DNA of 64,000 bases from Mycolicibacterium phlei (GTDB lineage Bacteria; Actinomycetota; Actinomycetes; Mycobacteriales; Mycobacteriaceae), in the NCBI RefSeq assembly GCF_001583415.1, contig NZ_CP014475.1, positions 992,001 to 1,056,000 on the forward strand, written 5' to 3'. Under the pieces are notes generated by a model, which saw nothing but the letters and a program-made list of their open reading frames with translations, searched no databases and was not told where the DNA came from. Positions 25,698 to 33,832 of the stretch are shown here, piece after piece. The first letter of the stretch is position 1, and every line of letters begins with the position of its first letter. The position numbers and the translations under genes are program-made.

Positions 25698-26887
25698 CGC
25701 GCCACCGCCCGCAACGATTCCAGCAGCGCGTTGTCGGCGCCCAGCACCGGCGGTGCGGTGTGGGTGCGACGGGTGCGCTCCTCACCGGATGTGTCGAAGA
25801 ACCGCAGCGGCGGCCCGGGCAGCGTGATCCGGCCCAGCGTGGCGTGGTCGACGTCGATCAACAGGCCCTGCGACCGCGTCTGCTCCCACTCGTAGACCTC
25901 GCGGATGGAGCGGATCCGCCCGGCGGGCACCCCGATCTCGTCGAGCCGGGCGAGCAGCTCGTCGGTCGAGTACAGCGCGAACACCGAGCCGACGAGCTCG
26001 TTGACCCGTTTCTGGTTGGCCACCCGCTGCGGATTGGTGGCCATCCCCTCGGTGTTCGGGTCCAGCCCGAAACCCACGCAGAACCGGCGCCAGAGCCCTT
26101 CGCTGCCGACGGCGATCTGCACTGCCCCGTCGGCGGTGTTGTACAGGCCGTACGGGCAGATCGACGGGTGGTGGTTGCCGGTGGGCTCACCGACCTGCCC
26201 GGCGACCGTCCATTTCGTGCCCTGAAACGCGTGCACGCCGACGACCGCGGACAGCAGCGACGAGCGCACCACCTGGCCGCGGCCGGTGTGCGCACGCTCC
26301 TGCAGGGCGGCCAGAACGCCGAACGCGCCGTACATTCCGGCCAGCAGGTCGGCGATCGGCACGCCCACGCGCTGTATGTCGTCGGGGCCGGACCCGGTGA
26401 CTGACATCAGCCCGGCCTCGCCCTGGGCGATCTGGTCGTAACCGGCCCGTCCGGCCTCGGGTCCGTCGTGGCCGAATCCGCTGATCGACAACACCACCAG
26501 CCGCGGGTTGAGCTCGCCGAGCTGCTGCTGCGAGAACCCCAGCCGGTCCAGCACGCCGGGGCGGAAGTTCTCCATCAGCACGTCAGCGCGCCGAATCAGT
26601 TCGCGCAGAGCGGCTTTCCCGTCCTCGGTCTTCAGGTCCACGGTGACCGAACGCTTGTTGCGGTTGGCGCACAGGAAGTACGTCGACTCGCGAGATCCGT
26701 TGGCGGGCTGGACGAACGGTGGCCCCCAGCCGCGGGTGTCGTCGCCGCCGACGGGGTTCTCCACCTTGATCACCTCGGCGCCGAGATCGCCGAGCATCAT
26801 CGCGGCGTGCGGGCCGGCCAGGGCGCGGGTGAGGTCGACGACGAGGAGGCCGTGCAGCGGGCCGGGGGAGTTGGGTTGGGTTGACAT
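25694..26887 (-). CDS. CaiB/BaiF-type (class III) CoA-transferase
   Basis: A 397-residue class III CoA-transferase, which moves CoA between carboxylic acids. The N-terminal motif is VVDLTRALAGPHAAMMLGDLGAEVIKVE, followed by CANRNKRSVTVDLK and NFRPGVLDRLG. The catalytic Asp is probably Asp151 in RAGYDQIAQ. The length is normal. The stop overlaps the carboxyltransferase start. About 210 bases upstream is the MatC-type transporter, and a GntR-type site (26931-26940) lies 44 bases before ATG 26887. I infer that it activates an imported dicarboxylate, malonate being the leading candidate. Confidence 0.87.
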   Translation of the reverse strand: MSTQPNSPGPLHGLLVVDLTRALAGPHAAMMLGDLGAEVIKVENPVGGDDTRGWGPPFVQPANGSRESTYFLCANRNKRSVTVDLKTEDGKAALRELIRRADVLMENFRPGVLDRLGFSQQQLGELNPRLVVLSISGFGHDGPEAGRAGYDQIAQGEAGLMSVTGSGPDDIQRVGVPIADLLAGMYGAFGVLAALQERAHTGRGQVVRSSLLSAVVGVHAFQGTKWTVAGQVGEPTGNHHPSICPYGLYNTADGAVQIAVGSEGLWRRFCVGFGLDPNTEGMATNPQRVANQKRVNELVGSVFALYSTDELLARLDEIGVPAGRIRSIREVYEWEQTRSQGLLIDVDHATLGRITLPGPPLRFFDTSGEERTRRTHTAPPVLGADNALLESLRAVAR

Positions 26888-26930
26888 GAGAACCGCCTCA
26901 CGGGGTAGCTGGCTTATTGGATCGCTGTCC

Positions 26931-26940
26931 TAGTGGACTA
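26931..26940. promoter_or_regulatory. candidate GntR/FadR-type operator upstream of the CoA-transferase
   Basis: TAGTGGACTA fits the T-N-GT-NN-AC-N-A pattern of FadR-subfamily GntR sites and sits in a longer palindrome CTAGTGGACTAG (26930-26941). A similar site, TGGTGTACTG on the minus strand, lies at the matC/regulator promoter. The match suggests that one regulator controls both transcripts. Confidence 0.5.
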
Positions 26941-27027
26941 GCCAATTTGACGAAACCATCGCTGAGCTGCGAAGTCAATGCCCTCAAGCAGGTTCTCAGG
27001 GATGACCTGGGTCACACACCGACGCGT

Positions 27028-27082
27028 GAGCGCTCACTCTTGTACAGATTTCGGGCCCGAAACCGTACAAGGGTGAGCGCTC
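27028..27082. terminator. long hairpin between the MatC-type transporter and the CoA-transferase
   Basis: Arms 27028-27045 and 27065-27082 pair over 18 bases with a single T-G position. The loop itself contains a perfect 14-base palindrome, TTTCGGGCCCGAAA (27049-27062). It lies 19 bases after the transporter stop, so it probably ends that transcript and leaves the CoA-transferase operon with its own promoter. Confidence 0.6.
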
Positions 27083-27100
27083 GCGACGGAAAGGGAGGGG

Positions 27101-28468
27101 CTACAGCCAGCCGGGCAGCACCAGCACCGCCCATGCGATCAACGGGCCGATGGCCACCACCAGCGCGCTGTACTTGAGGATCTGCTTGTAGAACACGTCG
27201 CGGTCCACGCCCTGGGCATTGGCCAGCACCAGCGCACCGTTGGTGGAGAACGGGCTGACGTCCACGATGGTCGACGAAATCGCCAGCGCGACAATCACTC
27301 CCACCGGACCGATCTCGCCGGCCAGCAGCAGCGGCACGGCCAGTGGAATCGTCGCACCCAGGATCGCCACTGACGACGCGAACGCCGAGACGATGCCTCC
27401 GAGGTAGCACAGCAGCAGCGCCACCAGCAGCGGCATGCCGATCGCGGCCACCCCGTTGCCGACCCACTCGACGGTGCCTGCCTCCTGTAGCACGCCGACG
27501 AACGTGAGCACCCCGCCGATGAGCAGCACGGTCGACCAGCTGATCTGCGACACCGCACCCTTCTGCGCCTTCGGGGAGGCCAACGCGAGCACCACCGCGA
27601 CCGTCATCGCCACGAAGCCGATGTCGAGGTCGAGCACCAGCGCGAACAGCGCCAGCGCGCCCACCCCGAGCAGCGTGAGCACCTGGTCGAACGACACCGA
27701 CCGGCGGGGCAGCGGGCTCAGCGGGGTGTTCGGCGGCGCGGTGAGCGTGGCCGTCGACGCCGCGGTGCCGTGCCCGGACAGCGCTGGCGCACCCGACCCG
27801 TTCGTCGACCCGGAACCGCCTGTCCCGCCGCTGATTTCGTCGAACTCGTCGTGCACGGTGCGGCCGAGCAGCTTGCGGCCGCCGAGGAAGATGAACAGCA
27901 GTACCCCGATGCCCGCGTTGAAGAACAGGCTGCCGAGGAACAGTGTCAGCGGGCTGTTCACCAGCTCGGCCTTGGCTGCGATGTTGTTGACGGTGACGCC
28001 GTAGATGCTGATCGGCGAGAAGCCGCCGGCCTGGGCGCCGTGGATGACCATCATGCCCATCAGCAGCGCGTTGATGCGGTACTGCCGGGCGAACGTCAGT
28101 GCGATCGGCGCGATGATCGCGACCGCGGCGGGCCCGAGCGCGCCCAGGGCGGTGAGCACACCGGTGATGCCGAACATCACCCACGGGATGAACGCGACGC
28201 GGCCGCGCACCAGCCGCATCGCGCCCTGCACCATCAGGTCGACGGTCCCGTTGTTCTGCGCGATCGCGAACAGGTAGGTGACGCCGACCAGCGTCAGGAA
28301 CAGGTCGCTGGGAAACCCGGCGATGATGTCGTCGGTGTTCATCCCGACGGCGATGGTGCCGACCAGGAAGGCGGCGACGAATCCGAGGGCACCCATGTTG
28401 ATCGGTAGCAGCGTCGCCGCCACGAACATCGCGATCAGGGCGAGTATCGGAATCAATTCGAGCGGCAT
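27101..28468 (-). CDS. MatC-type dicarboxylate (malonate) carrier
   Basis: A 455-residue membrane protein with about twelve hydrophobic segments. The N-terminal half has the MatC signature order: LGFVAAFLVGTIAVGMNTDD, LFLTLVGVTYLFAIAQNNGT, then MMVIHGAQAGGFSPISIYG. The best-known relative is the rhizobial malonate carrier MatC. A hydrophilic loop near 215-260 separates the halves. The gene diverges from a GntR regulator, like the mat operon with its MatR regulator. Import of malonate or a similar dicarboxylate is likely but not proven. Confidence 0.82.
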   Translation of the reverse strand: MPLELIPILALIAMFVAATLLPINMGALGFVAAFLVGTIAVGMNTDDIIAGFPSDLFLTLVGVTYLFAIAQNNGTVDLMVQGAMRLVRGRVAFIPWVMFGITGVLTALGALGPAAVAIIAPIALTFARQYRINALLMGMMVIHGAQAGGFSPISIYGVTVNNIAAKAELVNSPLTLFLGSLFFNAGIGVLLFIFLGGRKLLGRTVHDEFDEISGGTGGSGSTNGSGAPALSGHGTAASTATLTAPPNTPLSPLPRRSVSFDQVLTLLGVGALALFALVLDLDIGFVAMTVAVVLALASPKAQKGAVSQISWSTVLLIGGVLTFVGVLQEAGTVEWVGNGVAAIGMPLLVALLLCYLGGIVSAFASSVAILGATIPLAVPLLLAGEIGPVGVIVALAISSTIVDVSPFSTNGALVLANAQGVDRDVFYKQILKYSALVVAIGPLIAWAVLVLPGWL

Positions 28469-28500
28469 GGGCGTCTCCGAACGATCGGGCGATAGGACCG

Positions 28501-28531
28501 CCAGTGGCGCACTGGCCTAGCCAGTACACCA
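28501..28531. promoter_or_regulatory. overlapping palindromes at the matC/GntR divergent promoter
   Basis: Three overlapping symmetric elements lie here: CCAGT-N5-ACTGG (28501-28515), ACTGGC-CTA-GCCAGT (28511-28525), and CAGTACACCA (28522-28531), which on the minus strand reads TGGTGTACTG. The last matches the GT-NN-AC core at 26931-26940. Their position between divergent genes fits autoregulation by the GntR protein and control of the carrier. Confidence 0.55.
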
Positions 28532-28630
28532 GTGAGGCACATCACTGTCAACCCTAGATGTGATCCGTGCCGGTCGCAGCGCGGAGCTGAGCTGGGAGTA
28601 TGGTTGCTGGTACAGAGAGTGGGTGGTCTA

Positions 28631-29335
28631 GTGGCTGAGCAACTGAAGCCGGTAACGCGGCCACGGCTGTACGAGGTGATCGTCGAGCAGCTGTGCGCAT
28701 ACATCTCGCAGAACGCCATGCAGCCCGGGGACCGGCTGCCCGCCGAACGCGATCTGGCCGCCCGGCTGGGGGTGAGCCGGGCGTCGCTGAGTCAGGCGCT
28801 GGTGGCGCTCGAGGTGCAGGGTGTGCTGTCGGTGCGCCACGGCGACGGGGCGATCCTGCTGCGCCAGCCCACCGAGGACGGCGCCATCCGCGCGCTGCGC
28901 GAGCACGCCGACCGCATCCCCGACATCATCGAGGCCCGCGAGGCGCTCGAGGTGAAGCTGGCCGCGCTGGCCGCGGCCCGTCGCACCGACGCCGAGATGG
29001 CCGCCATCGACGAGGCCATCGCCACGATGGAGCGCGAGGTGGACAACGGTGAGCGCGGCGTCGTCGGCGACGAGATGTTCCACCGCGCCATCACCACCGC
29101 CGCGCACTCGTCGTTGCTCGCCAAGCTGATGCACGAGATCTCCGGGCTGGTCCGCGAGACCCGTATCGAGTCGCTGTCGCAGGAGAACCGGCCGCGCGCG
29201 TCGCTGGAGGGGCACCGCCGCATCGCCGACGCGGTGCGCCGCCGCGACCCCGAAGCCGCCGCTCAGGCGATGGCCGAGCATATCCGGATGGTCTCCGATG
29301 TCGCGTTGCTGCGCGCCGCCGAATCGGTCAACTGA
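28631..29335 (+). CDS. GntR-family regulator, FadR/FCD subfamily
   Basis: A 234-residue regulator from GTG 28631 (VAEQLKPVTRPRLYEVI). The winged helix is clear: GDRLPAERDLAARLGVSRASLSQALVALEVQGVLSVRHGDG. The C-terminal FCD effector domain is all-helical, with the metal/ligand-site residues expected around IIEAREALE, FHRAITTAAHS and GHRRIADAVRRRD. Members of this subfamily usually sense organic acids. It diverges from the MatC-type carrier, which is the natural target. Confidence 0.9.
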   Translation: MAEQLKPVTRPRLYEVIVEQLCAYISQNAMQPGDRLPAERDLAARLGVSRASLSQALVALEVQGVLSVRHGDGAILLRQPTEDGAIRALREHADRIPDIIEAREALEVKLAALAAARRTDAEMAAIDEAIATMEREVDNGERGVVGDEMFHRAITTAAHSSLLAKLMHEISGLVRETRIESLSQENRPRASLEGHRRIADAVRRRDPEAAAQAMAEHIRMVSDVALLRAAESVN

Positions 29336-29340
29336 ACCTG

Positions 29341-29436
29341 TTACTTGTAGGTTTTCTCGTCGAGTGCGAAGCCGACCAGCAGCGCCACGATCACGAGGGC
29401 GATGATCAATGCACGCAGAATCGTTTCCGTACTCAC
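29341..29436 (-). CDS. 31-residue single-helix membrane microprotein
   Basis: A short frame on the minus strand from GTG 29436 to TAA 29341 reads VSTETILRALIIALVI, then a Val/Ala/Leu-rich stretch and the tail GFALDEKTYK. One transmembrane helix (about 7-25) has a charged C-terminal tail. It fills the gap between the GntR gene and the Ddn-type gene and ends five bases from the convergent GntR stop. The ribosome site is weak. It could be chance, but the helix composition looks like a real microprotein. Confidence 0.45.
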   Translation of the reverse strand: MSTETILRALIIALVIVALLVGFALDEKTYK

Positions 29437-29518
29437 ACAATCAGATTCGTCGGAACGAGACCGGCGCGAAACGGAGGAACGGCCCTATTCGCCGGGACCA
29501 AAGTCCTCTCGGCGCAAA

Positions 29519-30004
29519 TCACTGGGTCACGGGCGTGAATTGAATTGCCACGAGCTTGTCTCTGTGTGCTGCGTCACGAAACTCCTGCAGTGAGGGAACG
29601 GACGCATCGTCGCGGAACTTCAGGCCCATCATCGTCTGTGCGCGCTTGGGCCCATAGGACTGTGCGAGCCGGCGCGCCAGGTCGGCGACCGCGTCCGGGT
29701 CGTCGATCAGCTCGCCGCGCATCGCGGTGGTCCTGCCGCCGTGCACGACGGTGACGTCGTGGTCGCCGCGGAAGTTGGCCTTCCAGCCGGCGTTGGCCAG
29801 CGCGTAGAGCGCACCGTCGATCTGGTGTGCGGTCACCGGAATCTCGAACTGCCGACCGGTTTTTCGCCCGGTGAACTTCAGCAGCATGAACTGGTTGCGC
29901 AGCGGGCCGGCCAGCGGGGTGGGCAGCAGCACCCGCAGCGTCCGGTTCAGCAGGCCCATCAGGAACTCCGGGGGATGGCCGGTGCCGACCGCGGGATCTG
30001 TCAT
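29519..30004 (-). CDS. Ddn-type deazaflavin (F420)-dependent nitroreductase-family protein
   Basis: A 161-residue split-barrel protein. Family features are LKFTGRKTGRQFEIPVTAHQIDG, LANAGWKANFRGDHDVTVVHGG, and an amphipathic N-terminus before it (LLNRTLRVLLP) that often binds membranes. The family uses reduced F420; Ddn of M. tuberculosis activates pretomanid and reduces menaquinone. ATG 30004 (MTDPAVGTGH) is the start. Whether it acts on quinones or other substrates cannot be told. Confidence 0.82.
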   Translation of the reverse strand: MTDPAVGTGHPPEFLMGLLNRTLRVLLPTPLAGPLRNQFMLLKFTGRKTGRQFEIPVTAHQIDGALYALANAGWKANFRGDHDVTVVHGGRTTAMRGELIDDPDAVADLARRLAQSYGPKRAQTMMGLKFRDDASVPSLQEFRDAAHRDKLVAIQFTPVTQ

Positions 30005-30024
30005 ATCCCCACGGTAGCGAAAGG

Positions 30025-30411
30025 TCAGAGCCCGGCCAGGTCGTCCGGAACGTCGACGGCGTGCTCGCGCAGCGCCTCGATCGGCACGATCTCCAGCGCG
30101 CGCTGGTGTGTCGAGGCCAGCACCACCGGCGCGGCCACCCCGGCCTGGTAGGCGCGCAGCCAGTTGGCCGCGGTGACGCACCAGCGGTCACCGGGCTGCA
30201 GTCCGGGGAAACGGTACTCCGGGCGCGGCGTGGACAGGTCGTTGCCGATGGCGCGTTGGTGCGCCAGGAATTCCGCGGTGACCACCGCGCAGATGGTGTG
30301 GCTGCCCAGGTCTTCCGGTCCGGTCGAGCAGCAGCCGTCGCGGTAGAAGCCGGTCATCGGGTCGGTGCCGCACGGTTGCAGCGGCGCGCCGAAAACGTTC
30401 AGATCAGCCAC
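30025..30411 (-). CDS. DUF2237-family protein
   Basis: A 128-residue cytosolic protein starting at GTG 30411 (VADLNVFGAPL). The family signature is NVFGAPLQPCGTDPMTGFYR, then GCCSTGPEDLGSHTICAVV, and GDRWCVTAANWLRA. Four to five conserved cysteines suggest metal or redox chemistry, but the function of the family is unknown. It lies 20 bases upstream of the Ddn-type gene on the same strand and diverges from the KasB-like gene. Confidence 0.82.
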   Translation of the reverse strand: MADLNVFGAPLQPCGTDPMTGFYRDGCCSTGPEDLGSHTICAVVTAEFLAHQRAIGNDLSTPRPEYRFPGLQPGDRWCVTAANWLRAYQAGVAAPVVLASTHQRALEIVPIEALREHAVDVPDDLAGL

Positions 30412-30497
30412 AGTTCGTCCCTCGTTATTTCGGAGCTCTAAGGTAGTCAGATATCTCACGTTCAGCTGGCGAGCGGACCAATTAAGGAGCACCGGAC

Positions 30498-31748
30498 ATG
30501 GCCGTGCTGAGGACGGGCGAAGGACTTCCCGACGTCGTGGTGACCGCGGTCGCGTCGACGACGGCGCTGGCCGCCGACGCCGAGCAGACCTGGCAGCAGC
30601 TGCTGGAGGGGCGCAGCGGCATCCGCGAACTCGACAAGTGGTTCGTCAAGGAGACCGACGCGCCGGTGCGCATCGGCGGTCCGATCACCGAGCAGCTCGA
30701 CGAGCACCTCGACCGGGTGGAGCGGCGCCGCACCTCCTACATGCAGAAGATGTCGACGGTGCTCAGCCGCCGGCTGTGGGAGATCGCCGGCTCCCCGGAG
30801 GTGGACACCCGCCGGCTCGGCGTGTCGGTCGGGCTGGCGCTGGGCAGCACCGAGGAGATCCCGCTGCAGCACGACCTGTGGCGGCAGAAGGGCCTGCGCG
30901 CGGTCTCGCCGCTGACGGTGCAGATGTACATGCCCAACGGCGCGGCCGCCGCCGTCGGCCTGGATCGGCAGGCCAAGGCGGGCATCATCAGCCCGGTGAT
31001 GGCCGACGCGTCCGGTGCGGCGGCGATCGCGCTGGGCTGGCGCCAGATCGTGCTCGGCGAGGCCGACGTGGTGATCTGCGGCGGCGTGGAGACCCATATC
31101 GAGGCGGTGCCGGTGGCGGCGTTCAGCCTGCAGGAGCTGCTGTCCACCGACAACGACGACCCTGAGGGGGCGTGCCGGCCGTTCGACCGCAGCCGCGACG
31201 GCATGGTGTTCGGCGAGGGCGGCGCGCTGATGCTCATCGAGACCGAGGAGCACGCCAGGGCGCGCGGCGCCGAACCGCTGGCCCGGCTGATGAGCGGGGC
31301 GTTCAACTCCGACGGCTACGACGTCGTCAAACCCGAGCCCAGCGGGGAACGCGCCGGCGACGCGCTGACCCGCGCGATCGAGCTGGCCGGGCTGGCCCCG
31401 ACCGACATCGACCACATCAACGCCCACGCCACCGGCACCGTCGACGGCGATCTGGCCGAGGCCCGGGCGATCCGCCGCGCGCTGGGCGACCACAAGCCGG
31501 CGGTCTACGCGCCGAAGGCCGCGCTGGGCCATTCCCTGGGTGCGACGGGGGCCATCGAGGCGGTGCTGACCGTGCAGGCGCTGCGCGACGGCGTCATCCC
31601 GCCGACCCTGAACCTCAAGGACCTCGACCCGGAGATCGACCTGGACGTGGTGGCCGGGGGTCCGCGCCGGGGCGAGTACCGCTACGCGGTGTCGAACACG
31701 TTCGGGCTGGGCGGCAACAACGTGTCGCTGGTTTTCGGCAGGTACTGA
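30498..31748 (+). CDS. KasB-like beta-ketoacyl-ACP synthase homologue with Asp at the catalytic Cys position
   Basis: A 416-residue protein close to mycobacterial KasA/KasB, the condensing enzymes of mycolic-acid chain elongation. The fold motifs are all present: NAHATGT with His310, Lys340, GHSLGATGA with His345, and FGLGGNNVS. The nucleophile site, ACASG in KasB (Cys170), reads ADASG here, so residue 170 is Asp. It therefore should not form the acyl-enzyme. It may act as a decarboxylase or a partner subunit, as KSQ and chain-length-factor proteins do. AAGGAG precedes ATG 30498. It converges on a mycolic-acid methyltransferase gene six bases away. Confidence 0.88.
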   Translation: MAVLRTGEGLPDVVVTAVASTTALAADAEQTWQQLLEGRSGIRELDKWFVKETDAPVRIGGPITEQLDEHLDRVERRRTSYMQKMSTVLSRRLWEIAGSPEVDTRRLGVSVGLALGSTEEIPLQHDLWRQKGLRAVSPLTVQMYMPNGAAAAVGLDRQAKAGIISPVMADASGAAAIALGWRQIVLGEADVVICGGVETHIEAVPVAAFSLQELLSTDNDDPEGACRPFDRSRDGMVFGEGGALMLIETEEHARARGAEPLARLMSGAFNSDGYDVVKPEPSGERAGDALTRAIELAGLAPTDIDHINAHATGTVDGDLAEARAIRRALGDHKPAVYAPKAALGHSLGATGAIEAVLTVQALRDGVIPPTLNLKDLDPEIDLDVVAGGPRRGEYRYAVSNTFGLGGNNVSLVFGRY

Positions 31749-31754
31749 ACCGGA

Positions 31755-32636
31755 CTACTTGACCAGGGTGAACTGGCCGACGTAGCTGACGTTGCGGTTG
31801 AAGAAGTCCGAGCAGCCGGTCAGGTAGCGCATGTAGCGCTCGTAGGTCTCCTCGTTGGTCGCCGCGATGGCCTTCTCCTTGTTGGCCTGCAGCGCCTCGG
31901 CCCAGGTGTCCAGGGTGCGCACGTAGTGCTCGGTCATCGAGTCGAACTTCTCGACGGTGAACCCGGCGTTGCCCGCGAACTCGACGACGTCGTCGTCGCA
32001 GGGCACCGCGCCGCCCGGGAAGATCTCCTTGAGGATGAACCGCATGAACTTCAGGTCGGAGATCGTGATCGGGATGCCCATCTCCGGCCAGCGCTTCATC
32101 GGGTGGCCCATGATCGTCTGCAGCACCATGCGGCCGTCGTCGGGCATCACCCGGTAGCAGGTGTCGAAGAAGGCCTTGTACTTCGCCTTCGGCCACGCCT
32201 CGAACGCCTCGATGGACACGATCCGGTCGACGGGCTCGTCGAACTCCTCCCAGCCCTGCAGCAGCACCCGACGGGTCCGCTCGGTCGGGATCGCGTCGAG
32301 GATCTCCTGGCCCAGCGCGCGCTGGTTGAGGCTCAGCGTCAGCCCGACGACGTTGACGTCGTAGCGCTCCACCGCGCGCTTCATCACCGAACCCCACCCG
32401 CAGCCGATGTCGAGCAGCGTCATGCCGGGCTTGAGGTCGAGCTTGCTCAACGCCAGATCGATCTTAGCGAGTTGCGCCTCTTCGAGCGTCATGTCGTCGC
32501 GCTCGTAGTACGCGCAGCTGTAGGTGCGGGTCGGATCCTGGAACAGGCCGAAGAAATCGTTGGAGGTGTCGTAGTGGGCTTGAACGTCTTCGTACTGGAC
32601 CTTCAGCGTGGTCCCGTTCCTCGAACTATCCGACAT
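31755..32636 (-). CDS. mycolic-acid cyclopropane synthase/methyltransferase family protein, altered active site
   Basis: A 293-residue SAM-dependent enzyme of the CmaA/MmaA/PcaA family, which modifies double bonds in meromycolic chains. The SAM motif is [10 protein letters not shown] (74-83). Active-site Cys41 (YSCAYYERD), Glu146, the Tyr in [11 protein letters not shown] and the Cys in LTGCSDFF are kept. The bicarbonate-site His, in LLHTI of relatives, is Gln173 (VLQTI). FEHF is changed to FEAW. These changes suggest altered chemistry or a lost function. It follows its intact paralogue on the same strand. Confidence 0.85.
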   Translation of the reverse strand: MSDSSRNGTTLKVQYEDVQAHYDTSNDFFGLFQDPTRTYSCAYYERDDMTLEEAQLAKIDLALSKLDLKPGMTLLDIGCGWGSVMKRAVERYDVNVVGLTLSLNQRALGQEILDAIPTERTRRVLLQGWEEFDEPVDRIVSIEAFEAWPKAKYKAFFDTCYRVMPDDGRMVLQTIMGHPMKRWPEMGIPITISDLKFMRFILKEIFPGGAVPCDDDVVEFAGNAGFTVEKFDSMTEHYVRTLDTWAEALQANKEKAIAATNEETYERYMRYLTGCSDFFNRNVSYVGQFTLVK

Positions 32637-32718
32637 CTGTGCCTGGCCTCCTCTGGCGGGACACGTCAGACCCGTGTCCCTGAACGCCTAGTTGTATATC
32701 GCATTTTCAGACATCCAG

Positions 32719-33657
32719 CTAAACGGAAACTTTGTTACACGTGAACTGGGCGACGTCGGTGTAGCCGTTTCGGAAAAGGTCCGCACAGCCCGTCAAATAT
32801 TTGCGGAACCGCTCATAAACCTCTTCCGAGGTGATGGCGATGGCCTCGTCTTTCTTGGCTTCCAGATTGGCTGCCCACGTGTCCAGCGTTCGGACGTAAT
32901 GCGGTTGCAGATGCTGTTCCTGGGTCACCGTGTAACCGGCCTTGTTTGCGTGTGAACGCACCATCGACGCCAGCGGCAAACGCCCACCCGGATAGATCTC
33001 GTCCATGATGAACTTGATGAACCGCACATTCGACATGGTCAGCGGAAGACCTTTGGCTTTGATCTCCTCGTCCTCGGGAATGATGATCGTGTGTAGCAGC
33101 ATCACCCCGTCGTCGGGCAGCCAGCTGTAGGTCTTCTTGAAGTAGTCGTCGTATTTGGCGAAGCCGAAGTGCTCGAACGCCCCGATCGACACGATCCGGT
33201 CGACGCGGCCCTCGAACTCCTCCCACGGCTGCAACCGCACCTCCATGCTGCGGTCGGTCTTGAGGTTGGCGAACCAGTAGTCCTCGATGTGGCGTTTCTG
33301 GTTCTCCGACAGCGTCAGGCCGATGACGTTGACGTCATAGCGCTGTACCGCGCGGGCGATCGTGGAGCCCCAGCCGCAGCCGATGTCGAGCAGTGTCATC
33401 CCGGGCTGCAGGCCGAGCTTGCCCAGCGACAGGTCCACCTTGGCCATCTGCGCCTCTTCGAGCGTCATGTCGTCGCGCTCGAAGTAGGCGCAGCTGTAGG
33501 TCTGCGTCGGGTCCTGCCACAGTTTGAAGAACTCGTTGGAGATGTCGTAGTGGAACTGCACTTCCTTCTTGTCGGAGCCGCGGGTCTTGGCAGCGGACTT
33601 CGACAGCCACTTCGACTGTGGTTGTGAGTTCTGTTGTGTCTCCGATGGGTCGGTCAC
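32719..33657 (-). CDS. mycolic-acid cyclopropane synthase/methyltransferase (CmaA/MmaA/UmaA family)
   Basis: A 312-residue paralogue of the next gene with a complete active site. The SAM motif is [10 protein letters not shown] (89-98). Cys56 (YSCAYFERD), Glu162 (GAFEHFG), His189 (LLHTI), the Tyr in [11 protein letters not shown] and the Cys in LTGCADLF match the carbonate-binding residues known from CmaA1. GTG 33657 is chosen as start; the longer frame to 33744 is arginine-rich and improbable. It is probably a cytosolic enzyme acting on ACP-bound meromycolate. Cyclopropanation, methylation or hydroxylation cannot be separated by sequence alone. Confidence 0.9.
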   Translation of the reverse strand: MTDPSETQQNSQPQSKWLSKSAAKTRGSDKKEVQFHYDISNEFFKLWQDPTQTYSCAYFERDDMTLEEAQMAKVDLSLGKLGLQPGMTLLDIGCGWGSTIARAVQRYDVNVIGLTLSENQKRHIEDYWFANLKTDRSMEVRLQPWEEFEGRVDRIVSIGAFEHFGFAKYDDYFKKTYSWLPDDGVMLLHTIIIPEDEEIKAKGLPLTMSNVRFIKFIMDEIYPGGRLPLASMVRSHANKAGYTVTQEQHLQPHYVRTLDTWAANLEAKKDEAIAITSEEVYERFRKYLTGCADLFRNGYTDVAQFTCNKVSV

Positions 33658-33832
33658 GGTCCAGCCTCGTCCTGATCGGATTCGAATCTGTCTTTTCCGA
33701 CGATGTCTCGACAGTACCCCCGGGGGCCGCCGGGTAACCGGCACTGCCGTGCGCGTCGGGGCATCGGTTGTCGACCCCGAAATCTAGTGCGTCGACCCCC
33801 GTGCCGCTACCGGGATGTTTGAGAGACGCGCC

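Noticed and set aside
33658..33744. Upstream start for the second mycolic-acid methyltransferase
   Set aside because: The added 29 residues are Arg/Pro-rich and unlike family N-termini. GTG 33657 gives the normal length.
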